The notes under the pieces are model-generated. The model did no database searches. It was not told where the DNA came from and worked only from the letters and a program-made list of their open reading frames with translations. Positions 50,565 through 57,764 of a DNA stretch of 64,000 bases are shown here, piece after piece (positions within the stretch are counted from its first letter, which is position 1; each line of letters starts with the position of its first letter). The DNA is from RGIG4079 sp045637505 (GTDB lineage: Bacteria; Bacteroidota; Bacteroidia; Bacteroidales; Muribaculaceae). The stretch covers positions 1-64,000 of the forward strand of contig JAZTZO010000028.1 in the NCBI GenBank assembly GCA_045637505.1, read 5' to 3'. A program made the position numbers and the translations under genes.

Positions 50565-50735
50565 TACAAGTAGAGCGAACGCTATTAATAATATGTTAAT
50601 TTGTTCTTGTTTTTACTTCATTTGCAACCTTATTTCGATTATGTCGTAAAATTATGAATATTTCACGACATAACCAAAAGAGGGTATCAACATTTTGTGC
50701 TGATGGGTGCGAGGTGTGTTTTTGTGAGATTTTCT

Positions 50736-50870
50736 TTAATATCCTCTTGTTGAAATTTCGCTGCACATTCTAATAAACCAAACTGCTAAGAACATTGCAA
50801 TCCACCATGCATTGCGCACTATCCATGGTGCTTTTTCTTTCTTTTCTTGTTTGTCATTTTTTTCTTCCAT
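50736..50870 (-). CDS. Possible 44-residue membrane protein
   Basis: ATG 50870 to TAA 50736. The charged N-terminus MEEKNDKQEKKEKAPW is followed by one hydrophobic helix (WWIAMFLAVWFI) and a short tail with RMCSEISTRGY. Its start overlaps the end of the 26-codon ORF by 17 bp in another frame, which suggests coupled translation. No homologue known to me. Supported by composition and arrangement only. Confidence 0.5.
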   Translation of the reverse strand: MEEKNDKQEKKEKAPWIVRNAWWIAMFLAVWFIRMCSEISTRGY

Positions 50871-50934
50871 AACCAGCTGTGATTAATTTAATTATTAAAT
50901 AAAAAATTCCTGCTAATAAAAGTATTGATAACAT
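50854..50934 (-). CDS. Possible 26-residue membrane microprotein
   Basis: ATG 50934 to TGA 50854. Almost the whole chain is one transmembrane helix (MLSILLLAGIFYLIIKLI) with a short basic tail (GYGRKK). It is the first ORF after the promoter box at 50957-50964 and overlaps the next small ORF by 17 bp. If real, it opens the small-protein operon that runs to 48581. Confidence 0.45.
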   Translation of the reverse strand: MLSILLLAGIFYLIIKLITAGYGRKK

Positions 50935-50956
50935 AATTTCATCTTTTTTTGCCTTG

Positions 50957-50964
50957 CAAATATA
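50957..50964 (-). promoter_or_regulatory. Promoter -7 box of the small-protein operon
   Basis: Minus-strand TATATTTG, 23 bp before the 26-codon ORF. It is divergent from the promoter at 51036-51043, with about 70 bp between the boxes. Confidence 0.5.
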
Positions 50965-51035
50965 TCACAATTAAATCGGGAACATTTATTTTCTGCAAGG
51001 CTTGCAAAAAAATTCGTTATATCTCAATTTATTTG

Positions 51036-51043
51036 TACATTTG
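51036..51043 (+). promoter_or_regulatory. Promoter -7 box of the gene at 51071
   Basis: TACATTTG, 28 bp before ATG 51071. A -33-like TTCG lies 19 bp upstream of the box. It excludes the longer reading frame beginning at 51002. Confidence 0.5.
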
Positions 51044-51070
51044 TTGATATTTTATTCCATTTACAACCAC

Positions 51071-52438
51071 ATGTCAACTATAGGAACTATATTTTTAATT
51101 CAATCTATCAGCTTCCTCATTTTTGTGATATTTGCATCTATCGCATATCGACCGCATAGTTCGTTTTTAAACTATCTGCGCAATCTGTTTGAAGTTGAGA
51201 TTGACAAATATAGTTTCAAAGAGATTGGCTCGGCAATAATTAGTATCGCAATCGTTTACATCATTTCTCCATTTTTAATACTATACATCTCTTACAACTT
51301 TTTAGCTTCATTTTTTATGAAAAATAATCATACCACCGACACCTCCACATCACCCAACGAACCTGCAAGAAAGCCCAACATAATTCGCGACTTCGTTGCC
51401 AATAGGGAATATCCTCGCTATCCCATGCAATACCTATATTTTAATGATGATAGCATTTCGTTTAATCCCAATCGTAATGAACTCATTTATATTGACACCG
51501 ACCCAAACTCCGAGATAAGCCAATTTATAGTGCAACATATCGATGATTTCACCCATTATGTGGCATCTGAAACTGGCTGCCGTTTCATCCATTTATCTAA
51601 TGCTATAAAACAATTAAACAACTTCGACACATTCCATTACCTCAATCCTCAATGCAACGAAGACAACTTTGAGAGTTCGCCCCTTGAGCAATCATATGCT
51701 TGGGAATTGATTAGCAAATGCTTCCTCAACTCCGATATCGTTACTCGTGGTTTTATATTTTTCCCAAGCGATAGCTACAACGATGGGGAAAGTCGATTTG
51801 CATACATGCCCATTCCTTCACGCGACACTCGACCTGTGGAACACATTCTCCCTGGCATGTGCTGTTATATCAAGGATACTCACCCCTACTACTCTCTTGA
51901 GAAGTTCAGTGCCGATGCTTATTTCAATTACGACACCGAAAAAATGATGAGCGAAATCGTGGATCGAGTAAAAGCTTTACGACAACGAGGTGTTACCGAA
52001 TCTATTATCGCATCGCTCTTCAAGCAAGAAATATCGTTGAGCCGAATGCTCATCACTGCCGACTTCAAAATAATCCTTCCCGATTATAACAACATGGAAA
52101 TACACCTCACCCCGTTGCCTAAAGCTGTGTATTTCCTATTCCTTCGCCACCCCGAAGGCGTTTTATTCAAGAACTTGCCCGACTATTATGACGAGTTGCT
52201 CGACATTTACACCCAACTCACAGGTCGCAAGAGCGATAAGGAAATAAAACAAAGCATCAAAGATGTAACCGACCCCACAAAGAACTCTATAAACGAGAAA
52301 TGTGCACGCATTAAAGAAGCCTTTGTGTCGCAATTTCACGACGAAGTAGCAAAACATTATTTCGTCACCGGCCAACGAGGCGAACCAAAAACTATCACCC
52401 TCCCACGCGACCTCGTCGATTGGACTTTTAATTTGTAG
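51071..52438 (+). CDS. Hypothetical membrane-anchored protein
   Basis: 455 residues from MSTIGTIFLIQ (51071). Two hydrophobic helices (about residues 4-25 and 53-82) anchor a soluble part of about 350 residues with no recognised domain. Notable segments are EYPRYPMQYLYFNDDSISFN, RFAYMPIPSRDTRPVEHIL and, near residue 350, HLTPLPKAVYFLFLRHPEGV followed by a YDELLDIYTQLTGRKSDKE helix. Codon use is core-like. It is divergent from the small-protein operon and may be functionally linked to it, but nothing proves this. Confidence 0.65.
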   Translation: MSTIGTIFLIQSISFLIFVIFASIAYRPHSSFLNYLRNLFEVEIDKYSFKEIGSAIISIAIVYIISPFLILYISYNFLASFFMKNNHTTDTSTSPNEPARKPNIIRDFVANREYPRYPMQYLYFNDDSISFNPNRNELIYIDTDPNSEISQFIVQHIDDFTHYVASETGCRFIHLSNAIKQLNNFDTFHYLNPQCNEDNFESSPLEQSYAWELISKCFLNSDIVTRGFIFFPSDSYNDGESRFAYMPIPSRDTRPVEHILPGMCCYIKDTHPYYSLEKFSADAYFNYDTEKMMSEIVDRVKALRQRGVTESIIASLFKQEISLSRMLITADFKIILPDYNNMEIHLTPLPKAVYFLFLRHPEGVLFKNLPDYYDELLDIYTQLTGRKSDKEIKQSIKDVTDPTKNSINEKCARIKEAFVSQFHDEVAKHYFVTGQRGEPKTITLPRDLVDWTFNL

Positions 52439-52453
52439 CCCTAATCTTATATA

Positions 52454-52562
52454 CCGACACGGACGCCGTATCAGAAAATAATTAGACAGAAGAACATAAA
52501 GGCTGGCGCATGAATTATGCATCATGAATTGTGCATTATGAATTATGCATTAACTCAACCCC
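52454..52562. repeat. Dispersed intergenic repeat, copy 2
   Basis: It shares with 43027-43140 the series GACACGG-CGCCGT-TC, AATTAGACAGAAG, AACATAAAGG, CTGGCGCATG and several GAATTATGCAT-type units. The hairpin is degenerate here. It follows the gene ending at 52438 and precedes the triple repeat. Confidence 0.65.
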
Positions 52563-52565
52563 ATC

Positions 52566-52647
52566 TCTGACTTTTTACAAAAATCAACCTATTTTATGTC
52601 TGACTTTTTACAAATTTTCCGCATTTTTATATCTGACTTTTTACAAA
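52566..52647 (+). repeat. Three 16-bp direct repeats at exact 33-bp spacing
   Basis: TCTGACTTTTTACAAA occurs identically at 52566-52581, 52599-52614 and 52632-52647. The 33-bp period equals about three helical turns, placing all three on the same face of DNA. The 17-bp intervals are A/T-rich and differ from each other. The last copy overlaps the -33 region of the promoter of the ATPase gene (-7 box at 52654), so the array looks like an operator or iteron set. Confidence 0.9.
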
Positions 52648-52653
52648 ATGTAT

Positions 52654-52661
52654 TATCTTTG
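52654..52661 (+). promoter_or_regulatory. Promoter -7 box of the second DUF4143-type ATPase gene
   Basis: TATCTTTG, 6 bp after the third direct repeat. Expected leader is about 65 nt. Confidence 0.65.
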
Positions 52662-52732
52662 CATCCATAAGAGACTTTGGATTAAGCCATTTACAATCTT
52701 CCGTCATAAACACTTAAACGAAAGGATATAAT

Positions 52733-54079
52733 ATGGGCAAAAAATACTATTCTCGTTTCATCGATAATCACCTATCTAATTGGAAAAATAGTGTGACACA
52801 TAAGCCATTATTGCTTCGAGGTGCGAGGCAAGTGGGAAAATCATCAGCTATTCGCCATTTAGGGCAATCGTTTAAATACTTTGTAGAAGTTAATTTTGAG
52901 AGAGACAAAGATGCTATTTCTATTTTTACAGGAAATTTAAATCCGAAAGAAATTTCATCTCGACTATCAGCTCTTTATGGTACGCCCATTATACCAGGAG
53001 AAACATTGTTATTTTTAGACGAAATTCAAGCATGTAAAGAGGCTTTACATAGTTTATGGTTTTTCTATGAAGATTACCCGGAACTTCATGTAATAGCAGC
53101 AGGCTCTTTACTTGAATTTGCCCTTAAAAAAGTAAACTCATTTGGAGTCGGACGAATCCATTCATTATTTATGCACCCCATGTCGTTTGATGAATTCTTA
53201 ATGGCCTCCGATAAAAACATTTGGATTGAGTCAAAGCAAAATGCCTCGCCCGAAACTCCTATCTTTGACGCATTACACAAAAAATTAGTTGAGAGTTTCC
53301 GAAACTACCTTATGATTGGAGGTATGCCCGAAGCTGTTGCTAAATGGGTGGAAACCGGTGACTTTTTAAGTTGTCAACAAGTGCACGATGATATCATATT
53401 AACATATCAAGATGATTTCTCTAAATATAAGGAAAACGTTGATCCTATATTATTAAAGCAAACTCTTAATAGTGTAGCATTACAAATTGGCAATAAATTT
53501 GTGTATAGCAACGTAAGTGGTGAGTATCGCAGTGAAAAAATTAAGGGAGCATTAGAACTATTAAAAGACGCAGGACTAATAAAACCTGTAATTCATACTG
53601 CTGCAAATGGAGTACCATTAGGCGCTGAAATAAATGAAAAATTCATTAAATATATATTCTTGGACAGCGGTCTCTTATTGCGTCTTTTAGGGTTGGAGAA
53701 TCTCTCTAGTGGTTCTGAATACACAAAAGAGATTCTGATTGGCACTGCAACCGATTTGGTCAATAAAGGGAATATTACCGAAATGGTAGCAGGCTTAGAA
53801 CTTCTAAAATATAATCAACCCACTCAACGCCATGATTTATATTATTGGCAAAATTTATCTCGAGGAGCCCAAGCCGAAGTTGACTATATCTTAGTAAAAG
53901 ACATGAAAGTAGTGCCATTGGAAATTAAAGCAGGAACCTCTGGATCAATGAAGAGTATGTATCAATTCCTATCTGATAAAAAATTATCATACGGGATTCG
54001 CTCATCTTTAGAAAATTTCGGAAAAATCAATAATATTGACATAATTCCGCTTTACGCGTTGTCAAATTTATTTAAATAG
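52733..54079 (+). CDS. AAA-family ATPase with DUF4143-type C-terminus
   Basis: 448 residues. KPLLLRGARQVGKSSAIRHLG is Walker A, ETLLFLDEIQACKEALHSL Walker B, and VIAAGSLLEFALKKV sensor 1. FRNYLMIGGMPEAVAKW marks the mid region and AEVDYILVKDMKVVPLEIKAG the C-terminal PD-(D/E)xK-like DUF4143 segment (E-x-D-Y and E-I-K). It belongs to a different subgroup from the ATPase at 20581. Role unresolved in the literature I know. The gene is AT-rich, has a repeat-bearing promoter and sits within the separated hydrogenase maturation genes. Confidence 0.9.
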   Translation: MGKKYYSRFIDNHLSNWKNSVTHKPLLLRGARQVGKSSAIRHLGQSFKYFVEVNFERDKDAISIFTGNLNPKEISSRLSALYGTPIIPGETLLFLDEIQACKEALHSLWFFYEDYPELHVIAAGSLLEFALKKVNSFGVGRIHSLFMHPMSFDEFLMASDKNIWIESKQNASPETPIFDALHKKLVESFRNYLMIGGMPEAVAKWVETGDFLSCQQVHDDIILTYQDDFSKYKENVDPILLKQTLNSVALQIGNKFVYSNVSGEYRSEKIKGALELLKDAGLIKPVIHTAANGVPLGAEINEKFIKYIFLDSGLLLRLLGLENLSSGSEYTKEILIGTATDLVNKGNITEMVAGLELLKYNQPTQRHDLYYWQNLSRGAQAEVDYILVKDMKVVPLEIKAGTSGSMKSMYQFLSDKKLSYGIRSSLENFGKINNIDIIPLYALSNLFK

Positions 54080-54102
54080 TGCTCAATTCTCATAATAAAT
54101 AG

Positions 54103-54110
54103 TAAATTTG
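54103..54110 (+). promoter_or_regulatory. Promoter -7 box of the membrane gene at 54169
   Basis: TAAATTTG, about 60 bp before the start. As that gene overlaps hydG, this promoter may also drive hydG. Confidence 0.45.
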
Positions 54111-54168
54111 CATATGGTAATATTAAAATGCCACAATTGTATTTTCTATTAATATTATAATTAATATT

Positions 54169-54807
54169 ATGACGTTTAAAATAATTAAAGCATCTGCTAT
54201 TACACATCTTATTGGACTTGCAATTTGTGCTATTATATTATTATGTCTTCCTTTTTACGACCATATTAGATGGAATTTGGGTTACTTCTTTTTATGGCTA
54301 ACTATTCTATCGGCATTGCCTTTAATCTTTTGGAAAGTAAAAAAATATTGGAAATCCGTTTTAATAAAATTATATTCGTTTATATGGTGGCTTCTTCTTT
54401 CTTTTTGTATCATACCTTGCTTAGGTATACTACCAGGATCTAATGTGATGTTTTTCCCATTGAAAAAACACTGTGAAACCACCGATTATATTATTAGAAC
54501 CGGATATCATGGCTTTTTAGATTTCCCTAATTGTGCATTATATCTAAAAGATGGATTTATTGAAAAATACATACGAAGATACGATATCTTAAGTGTTGAT
54601 TCTGCTTTAATTTATAATAATTTAGGTGCAATTGTTTTATATGGTGACGATTTTTCCGAGAATATACAAACAACAGACAAAGTTATTTACATTAAACCGC
54701 TAAATGACTCTATCTTCAATAAATCTCTCCCTCAACTAAAACAAATAGAATCCGATTTAAGAAAAAATCACATTAATACACAAGTATATCTATATGGCGA
54801 ATTATAA
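54169..54807 (+). CDS. Hypothetical membrane protein overlapping hydG
   Basis: 212 residues. Three or four hydrophobic helices in the first 100 residues (AITHLIGLAICAIILLCLPF, LGYFFLWLTILSALPLIFW, LYSFIWWLLLSFCIIPCLGI) are followed by a soluble C-terminal half with VIYIKPLNDSIFNKSLPQLK. No family recognised. The last 14 bp overlap the start of hydG in another frame, so hydG translation may be coupled to this AT-rich accessory gene. Confidence 0.65.
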   Translation: MTFKIIKASAITHLIGLAICAIILLCLPFYDHIRWNLGYFFLWLTILSALPLIFWKVKKYWKSVLIKLYSFIWWLLLSFCIIPCLGILPGSNVMFFPLKKHCETTDYIIRTGYHGFLDFPNCALYLKDGFIEKYIRRYDILSVDSALIYNNLGAIVLYGDDFSENIQTTDKVIYIKPLNDSIFNKSLPQLKQIESDLRKNHINTQVYLYGEL

Positions 54808-56218
54808 TGCGACATCACATACTGCGAGTGAGTTTATTCACGATGGCGAGATTAGGGCTACTCTTGAGTATGCCTCGGAGCATCGTGAGGATATGGTTCT
54901 TATTGAGGAGATTCTCAATAAGGCGGCTCAAAGGAAAGGGCTGTCGCATCGTGAGGCGATGGTGCTGCTCGAATGTACCGACCCCGAAATCTTAAATCGC
55001 ATCTATTCGCTTGCTCGCGACATAAAGCAACGCATATATGGCAACCGCATTGTGATGTTTGCCCCTCTATATTTGTCAAACTACTGCGTGAATGGCTGTG
55101 TATATTGCCCCTACCACGCTAAAAACAAGACAATTCCTCGTCGCAAGTTGACGCAAGAGGAAATTCGTCGTGAAGTGATTGCTTTGCAAGATATGGGACA
55201 CAAACGACTCGCTCTCGAAGCTGGCGAACACCCCACAATCAACCCCATTGAATATATTCTCGAATCGATTGATACCATATACTCCATTCATCATCGCAAT
55301 GGCGCAATTCGTCGCGTGAATGTGAATATTGCTGCCACAACAGTTGAAAACTACCGACAACTTCGCGATGCAGGGATAGGTACATATATCCTCTTCCAAG
55401 AGACATATAATCGAGAGGAATATGAACGACTACACCCCACTGGTCCCAAAAGCGATTGGAACTATCACACCGAAGCGATGGACCGAGCAATGCAAGGTGG
55501 TATTGATGATGTGGGAATAGGAGTTTTGTTTGGACTATACAACTATCGTTACGACTTTGTGGGACTGTTGATGCATGCCGAGCACCTCGAGGCAACCTAC
55601 GGAGTGGGACCTCACACCATCAGTGTGCCACGCATTCGCCCTGCCGACGACATAAATCCTGCCGATTTTCCCGATGCCGTTACCGACGAGGTATTCCGTC
55701 GCATCGTGGCAATCCTTCGCATTGCCGTGCCCTATACTGGCATGATTGTATCTACTCGCGAATCGCAACAATGTCGCGAATTGGTGCTCGATGTGGGAGT
55801 GTCGCAACTCAGCGGTGGCTCACGCACAAGCGTAGGAGGTTATGCCGACAAGAGTATTGAAACCGATAAATCGGCACAATTTGACATCGATGATAATCGC
55901 ACTCTTGACGAGATTGTTGAGTGGTTGTTGCGCTTGGGATATATTCCAAGTTTCTGCACAGCTTGCTATCGCGAAGGGCGCACAGGCGATCGTTTTATGT
56001 CATTGGCAAAAAGGGGCATGATAGGCAACTGCTGCGCACCCAACGCCCTGATGACACTTCGCGAATATATCGAAGACTATGCCTCTCCCACAACCCGACA
56101 ACTCGGGCTCGATATGATTGCCCGCGAATTACTTAATATCGAGTCGGACAAGATAAGACAAATCACCACTTCACGCCTTGCCGACATCGTCAACGGCAAA
56201 CGCGATTTCAGGTTTTAA
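54794..56218 (+). CDS. hydG: [FeFe] hydrogenase maturase HydG (radical SAM tyrosine lyase)
   Basis: 474 residues. CVNGCVYCPYH is the Cx3Cx2C radical-SAM motif (about residue 97), and the C-terminal CTACYREGRTGDRFM followed by GNCCAPN holds the second, auxiliary Fe-S cluster (about residues 392-420). It splits tyrosine to give the CO and CN ligands of the H-cluster as an Fe(CO)2(CN) synthon. Length is normal. Its first codons lie inside the preceding gene. In relatives known to me hydE, hydG and hydF are usually adjacent. Confidence 0.95.
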   Translation: MANYNATSHTASEFIHDGEIRATLEYASEHREDMVLIEEILNKAAQRKGLSHREAMVLLECTDPEILNRIYSLARDIKQRIYGNRIVMFAPLYLSNYCVNGCVYCPYHAKNKTIPRRKLTQEEIRREVIALQDMGHKRLALEAGEHPTINPIEYILESIDTIYSIHHRNGAIRRVNVNIAATTVENYRQLRDAGIGTYILFQETYNREEYERLHPTGPKSDWNYHTEAMDRAMQGGIDDVGIGVLFGLYNYRYDFVGLLMHAEHLEATYGVGPHTISVPRIRPADDINPADFPDAVTDEVFRRIVAILRIAVPYTGMIVSTRESQQCRELVLDVGVSQLSGGSRTSVGGYADKSIETDKSAQFDIDDNRTLDEIVEWLLRLGYIPSFCTACYREGRTGDRFMSLAKRGMIGNCCAPNALMTLREYIEDYASPTTRQLGLDMIARELLNIESDKIRQITTSRLADIVNGKRDFRF

Positions 56219-56371
56219 TCAAACACCTGTAGCACCTAAATTATTATAATTGTGTTTTATGTTGTGTTTGGATTACCAAGAAATAGAGACCTACGTTGAA
56301 GGAGCGTGCAATAAAATATACCAAAGTCGTAATAATTCATTCATAAAGTACTTAATTTGTACGATTTTTAC

Positions 56372-56379
56372 TAATTTTG
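56372..56379 (+). promoter_or_regulatory. Promoter -7 box of the gene at 56425
   Basis: TAATTTTG. It overlaps the TTG at 56377 and so argues for the start at ATG 56425. Confidence 0.5.
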
Positions 56380-56424
56380 TTGTTGGTTGTAGAGACTTCA
56401 CAATATATAAGTAAAAAAAGTATT

Positions 56425-57057
56425 ATGCTTATCTTACCAAAATATAGCGATTCGGACGAAAAATATTGCGATATAGTTAAGGGGGAAATGAAAATCATCA
56501 ATGAGGAGATTGAACTATTCAACCAAGCTCATTATACCACCAATCTCAATGTTTCTGATTTCTTAGAATGCGTTAATCATCATTTGGCATCTATTGAACA
56601 AAAGATTGGAAAAAACTCTATAGAATACATTAATCTTTCTACAAAAATAGTAAATGTGATATGTAATAGAGTTTTTGCCTACATAAACTTGTCATCTGAG
56701 GATAACATCCTTGACAAATTGTCAACCTCAGAAACTGTAAAATTTTATGTAAATCAAAGAGAAATTCTAGTAGAAGCACTTCGTATTTGTAGAAAACTTG
56801 AAAATATGAATATGGATTACGCATATCGCATAAAAATTTTTAATAAGGTAAAAGCTAACGTAGAAAATAAATGTCACGAAAAAGGGATTGAAACAAGGAC
56901 TACTATTCAAAAAAACATTGATCAACTAAAAGCAGTCGGAAATGTAACAGGTGAGGTTGCAAAGGAAACTGCAGGTTGCATAGTAACATTGGCAATCAAA
57001 ATTGCAATTGTAATAGTTATTTTTCTAATTTTAATGGCTATTTTTGGAGTAAAATAA
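56425..57057 (+). CDS. Tail-anchored hypothetical protein
   Basis: 210 residues from MLILPKYSDSDEKYC (56425). The bulk is helical (EIELFNQAHYTTNLNVSDFL, INLSTKIVNVICNRVFAYI, REILVEALRICRKLENMNM). A C-terminal transmembrane helix (IAIVIVIFLILMAIF) ends the chain. No family recognised. The next gene begins 1 bp after its stop and encodes a tail-anchored J-like protein, so the two probably act together. AT-rich. Confidence 0.65.
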   Translation: MLILPKYSDSDEKYCDIVKGEMKIINEEIELFNQAHYTTNLNVSDFLECVNHHLASIEQKIGKNSIEYINLSTKIVNVICNRVFAYINLSSEDNILDKLSTSETVKFYVNQREILVEALRICRKLENMNMDYAYRIKIFNKVKANVENKCHEKGIETRTTIQKNIDQLKAVGNVTGEVAKETAGCIVTLAIKIAIVIVIFLILMAIFGVK

Positions 57058-57058
57058 G

Positions 57059-57523
57059 ATGACATACGAAGAAGAACAGATCAAATACGCAAAAGAACTG
57101 AAGGAGACTACTAATACAATAAAGGTCCTTGATAATTTATTTAATGATTCTAGCCAAACAGATGCAAAAATATTAGAGTTGTATAAACGAATACACCCAT
57201 CAGAGTTTCAACTTTCATATAGATTTGATATTCAGCAAAAGATTAGTTTATTTAGACAACTTTTGGAAGATGATTATCGAAAAAAAATCGCTAGAAGAAA
57301 AGAATTGGAGCGACTTTTGTCACAAACTCCAGTAGAAAGGGTAAAAGACAATATCAAAAATAACATAGGGAAATCGGCAAAATACATTGCAAGTATTACT
57401 CCACAGCATGTATCTGGAAAGGTATATAAAGTAGAAAATGGAGATGGTTGTGGAATGTTCTGTTTGTGGTTTATGATAATCGATGCAATCATTATTCTGA
57501 TATATTATCTAATATCTAAATAA
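57059..57523 (+). CDS. Tail-anchored protein with degenerate J-like motif
   Basis: 154 residues. ILELYKRIHPSEFQLSYRFD and QQKISLFRQLLEDDYRKK (about 38-77) follow the LY-x-x-x-HP-x-x-F pattern of the proteins at 48803 and 49610, with HPS in place of HPD. A basic linker and a C-terminal transmembrane helix (FMIIDAIIILIYYLI, about 138-152) follow. Translation is probably coupled with the preceding gene. Likely the same kind of membrane adaptor as at 49610, on the other side of hydG. Confidence 0.6.
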   Translation: MTYEEEQIKYAKELKETTNTIKVLDNLFNDSSQTDAKILELYKRIHPSEFQLSYRFDIQQKISLFRQLLEDDYRKKIARRKELERLLSQTPVERVKDNIKNNIGKSAKYIASITPQHVSGKVYKVENGDGCGMFCLWFMIIDAIIILIYYLISK

Positions 57524-57524
57524 T

Positions 57525-57732
57525 GTGAGTAAGTTACAGACTCATACCGAGGCCGCAAGGATTATTAATGAATCTATATTGCAAAGTCAATATCGTGCTA
57601 CGTCGCTTGCAAACAAAGAGCAATTATCACTTTATTATGGCATTGGCAAATATGCGTTCATTCTATGAAGAGTGGTCGCCTGTGATAAATCGCCACCATC
57701 GGCTGACAATTAAAAACACCAATAGTAGATAG
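57525..57732 (+). pseudogene. Remnant of a YhcG/DUF1016-type nuclease gene
   Basis: A reading frame from GTG 57525 encodes AARIINESILQSQYRA and EQLSLYYGIGKYA, like the N-terminus of DUF1016/YhcG proteins, and stops at 57668. From 57649 another frame encodes NMRSFYEEWSPVINRHH, like the later region of the same family. The part between (about 60-80 residues in relatives) is missing at the junction GGCAAATATGCG. An internal deletion with frameshift and loss of the nuclease C-terminus is the simplest reading. Confidence 0.6.
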
Positions 57733-57764
57733 CGAATTAGTTATTAAAAATTACTATAACATAA

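Noticed and set aside
52566..52647. Mini CRISPR array
   Set aside because: Repeats are 16 bp with 17-bp A/T-rich spacers, overlap a promoter and have no cas genes nearby; an operator or iteron array fits better.
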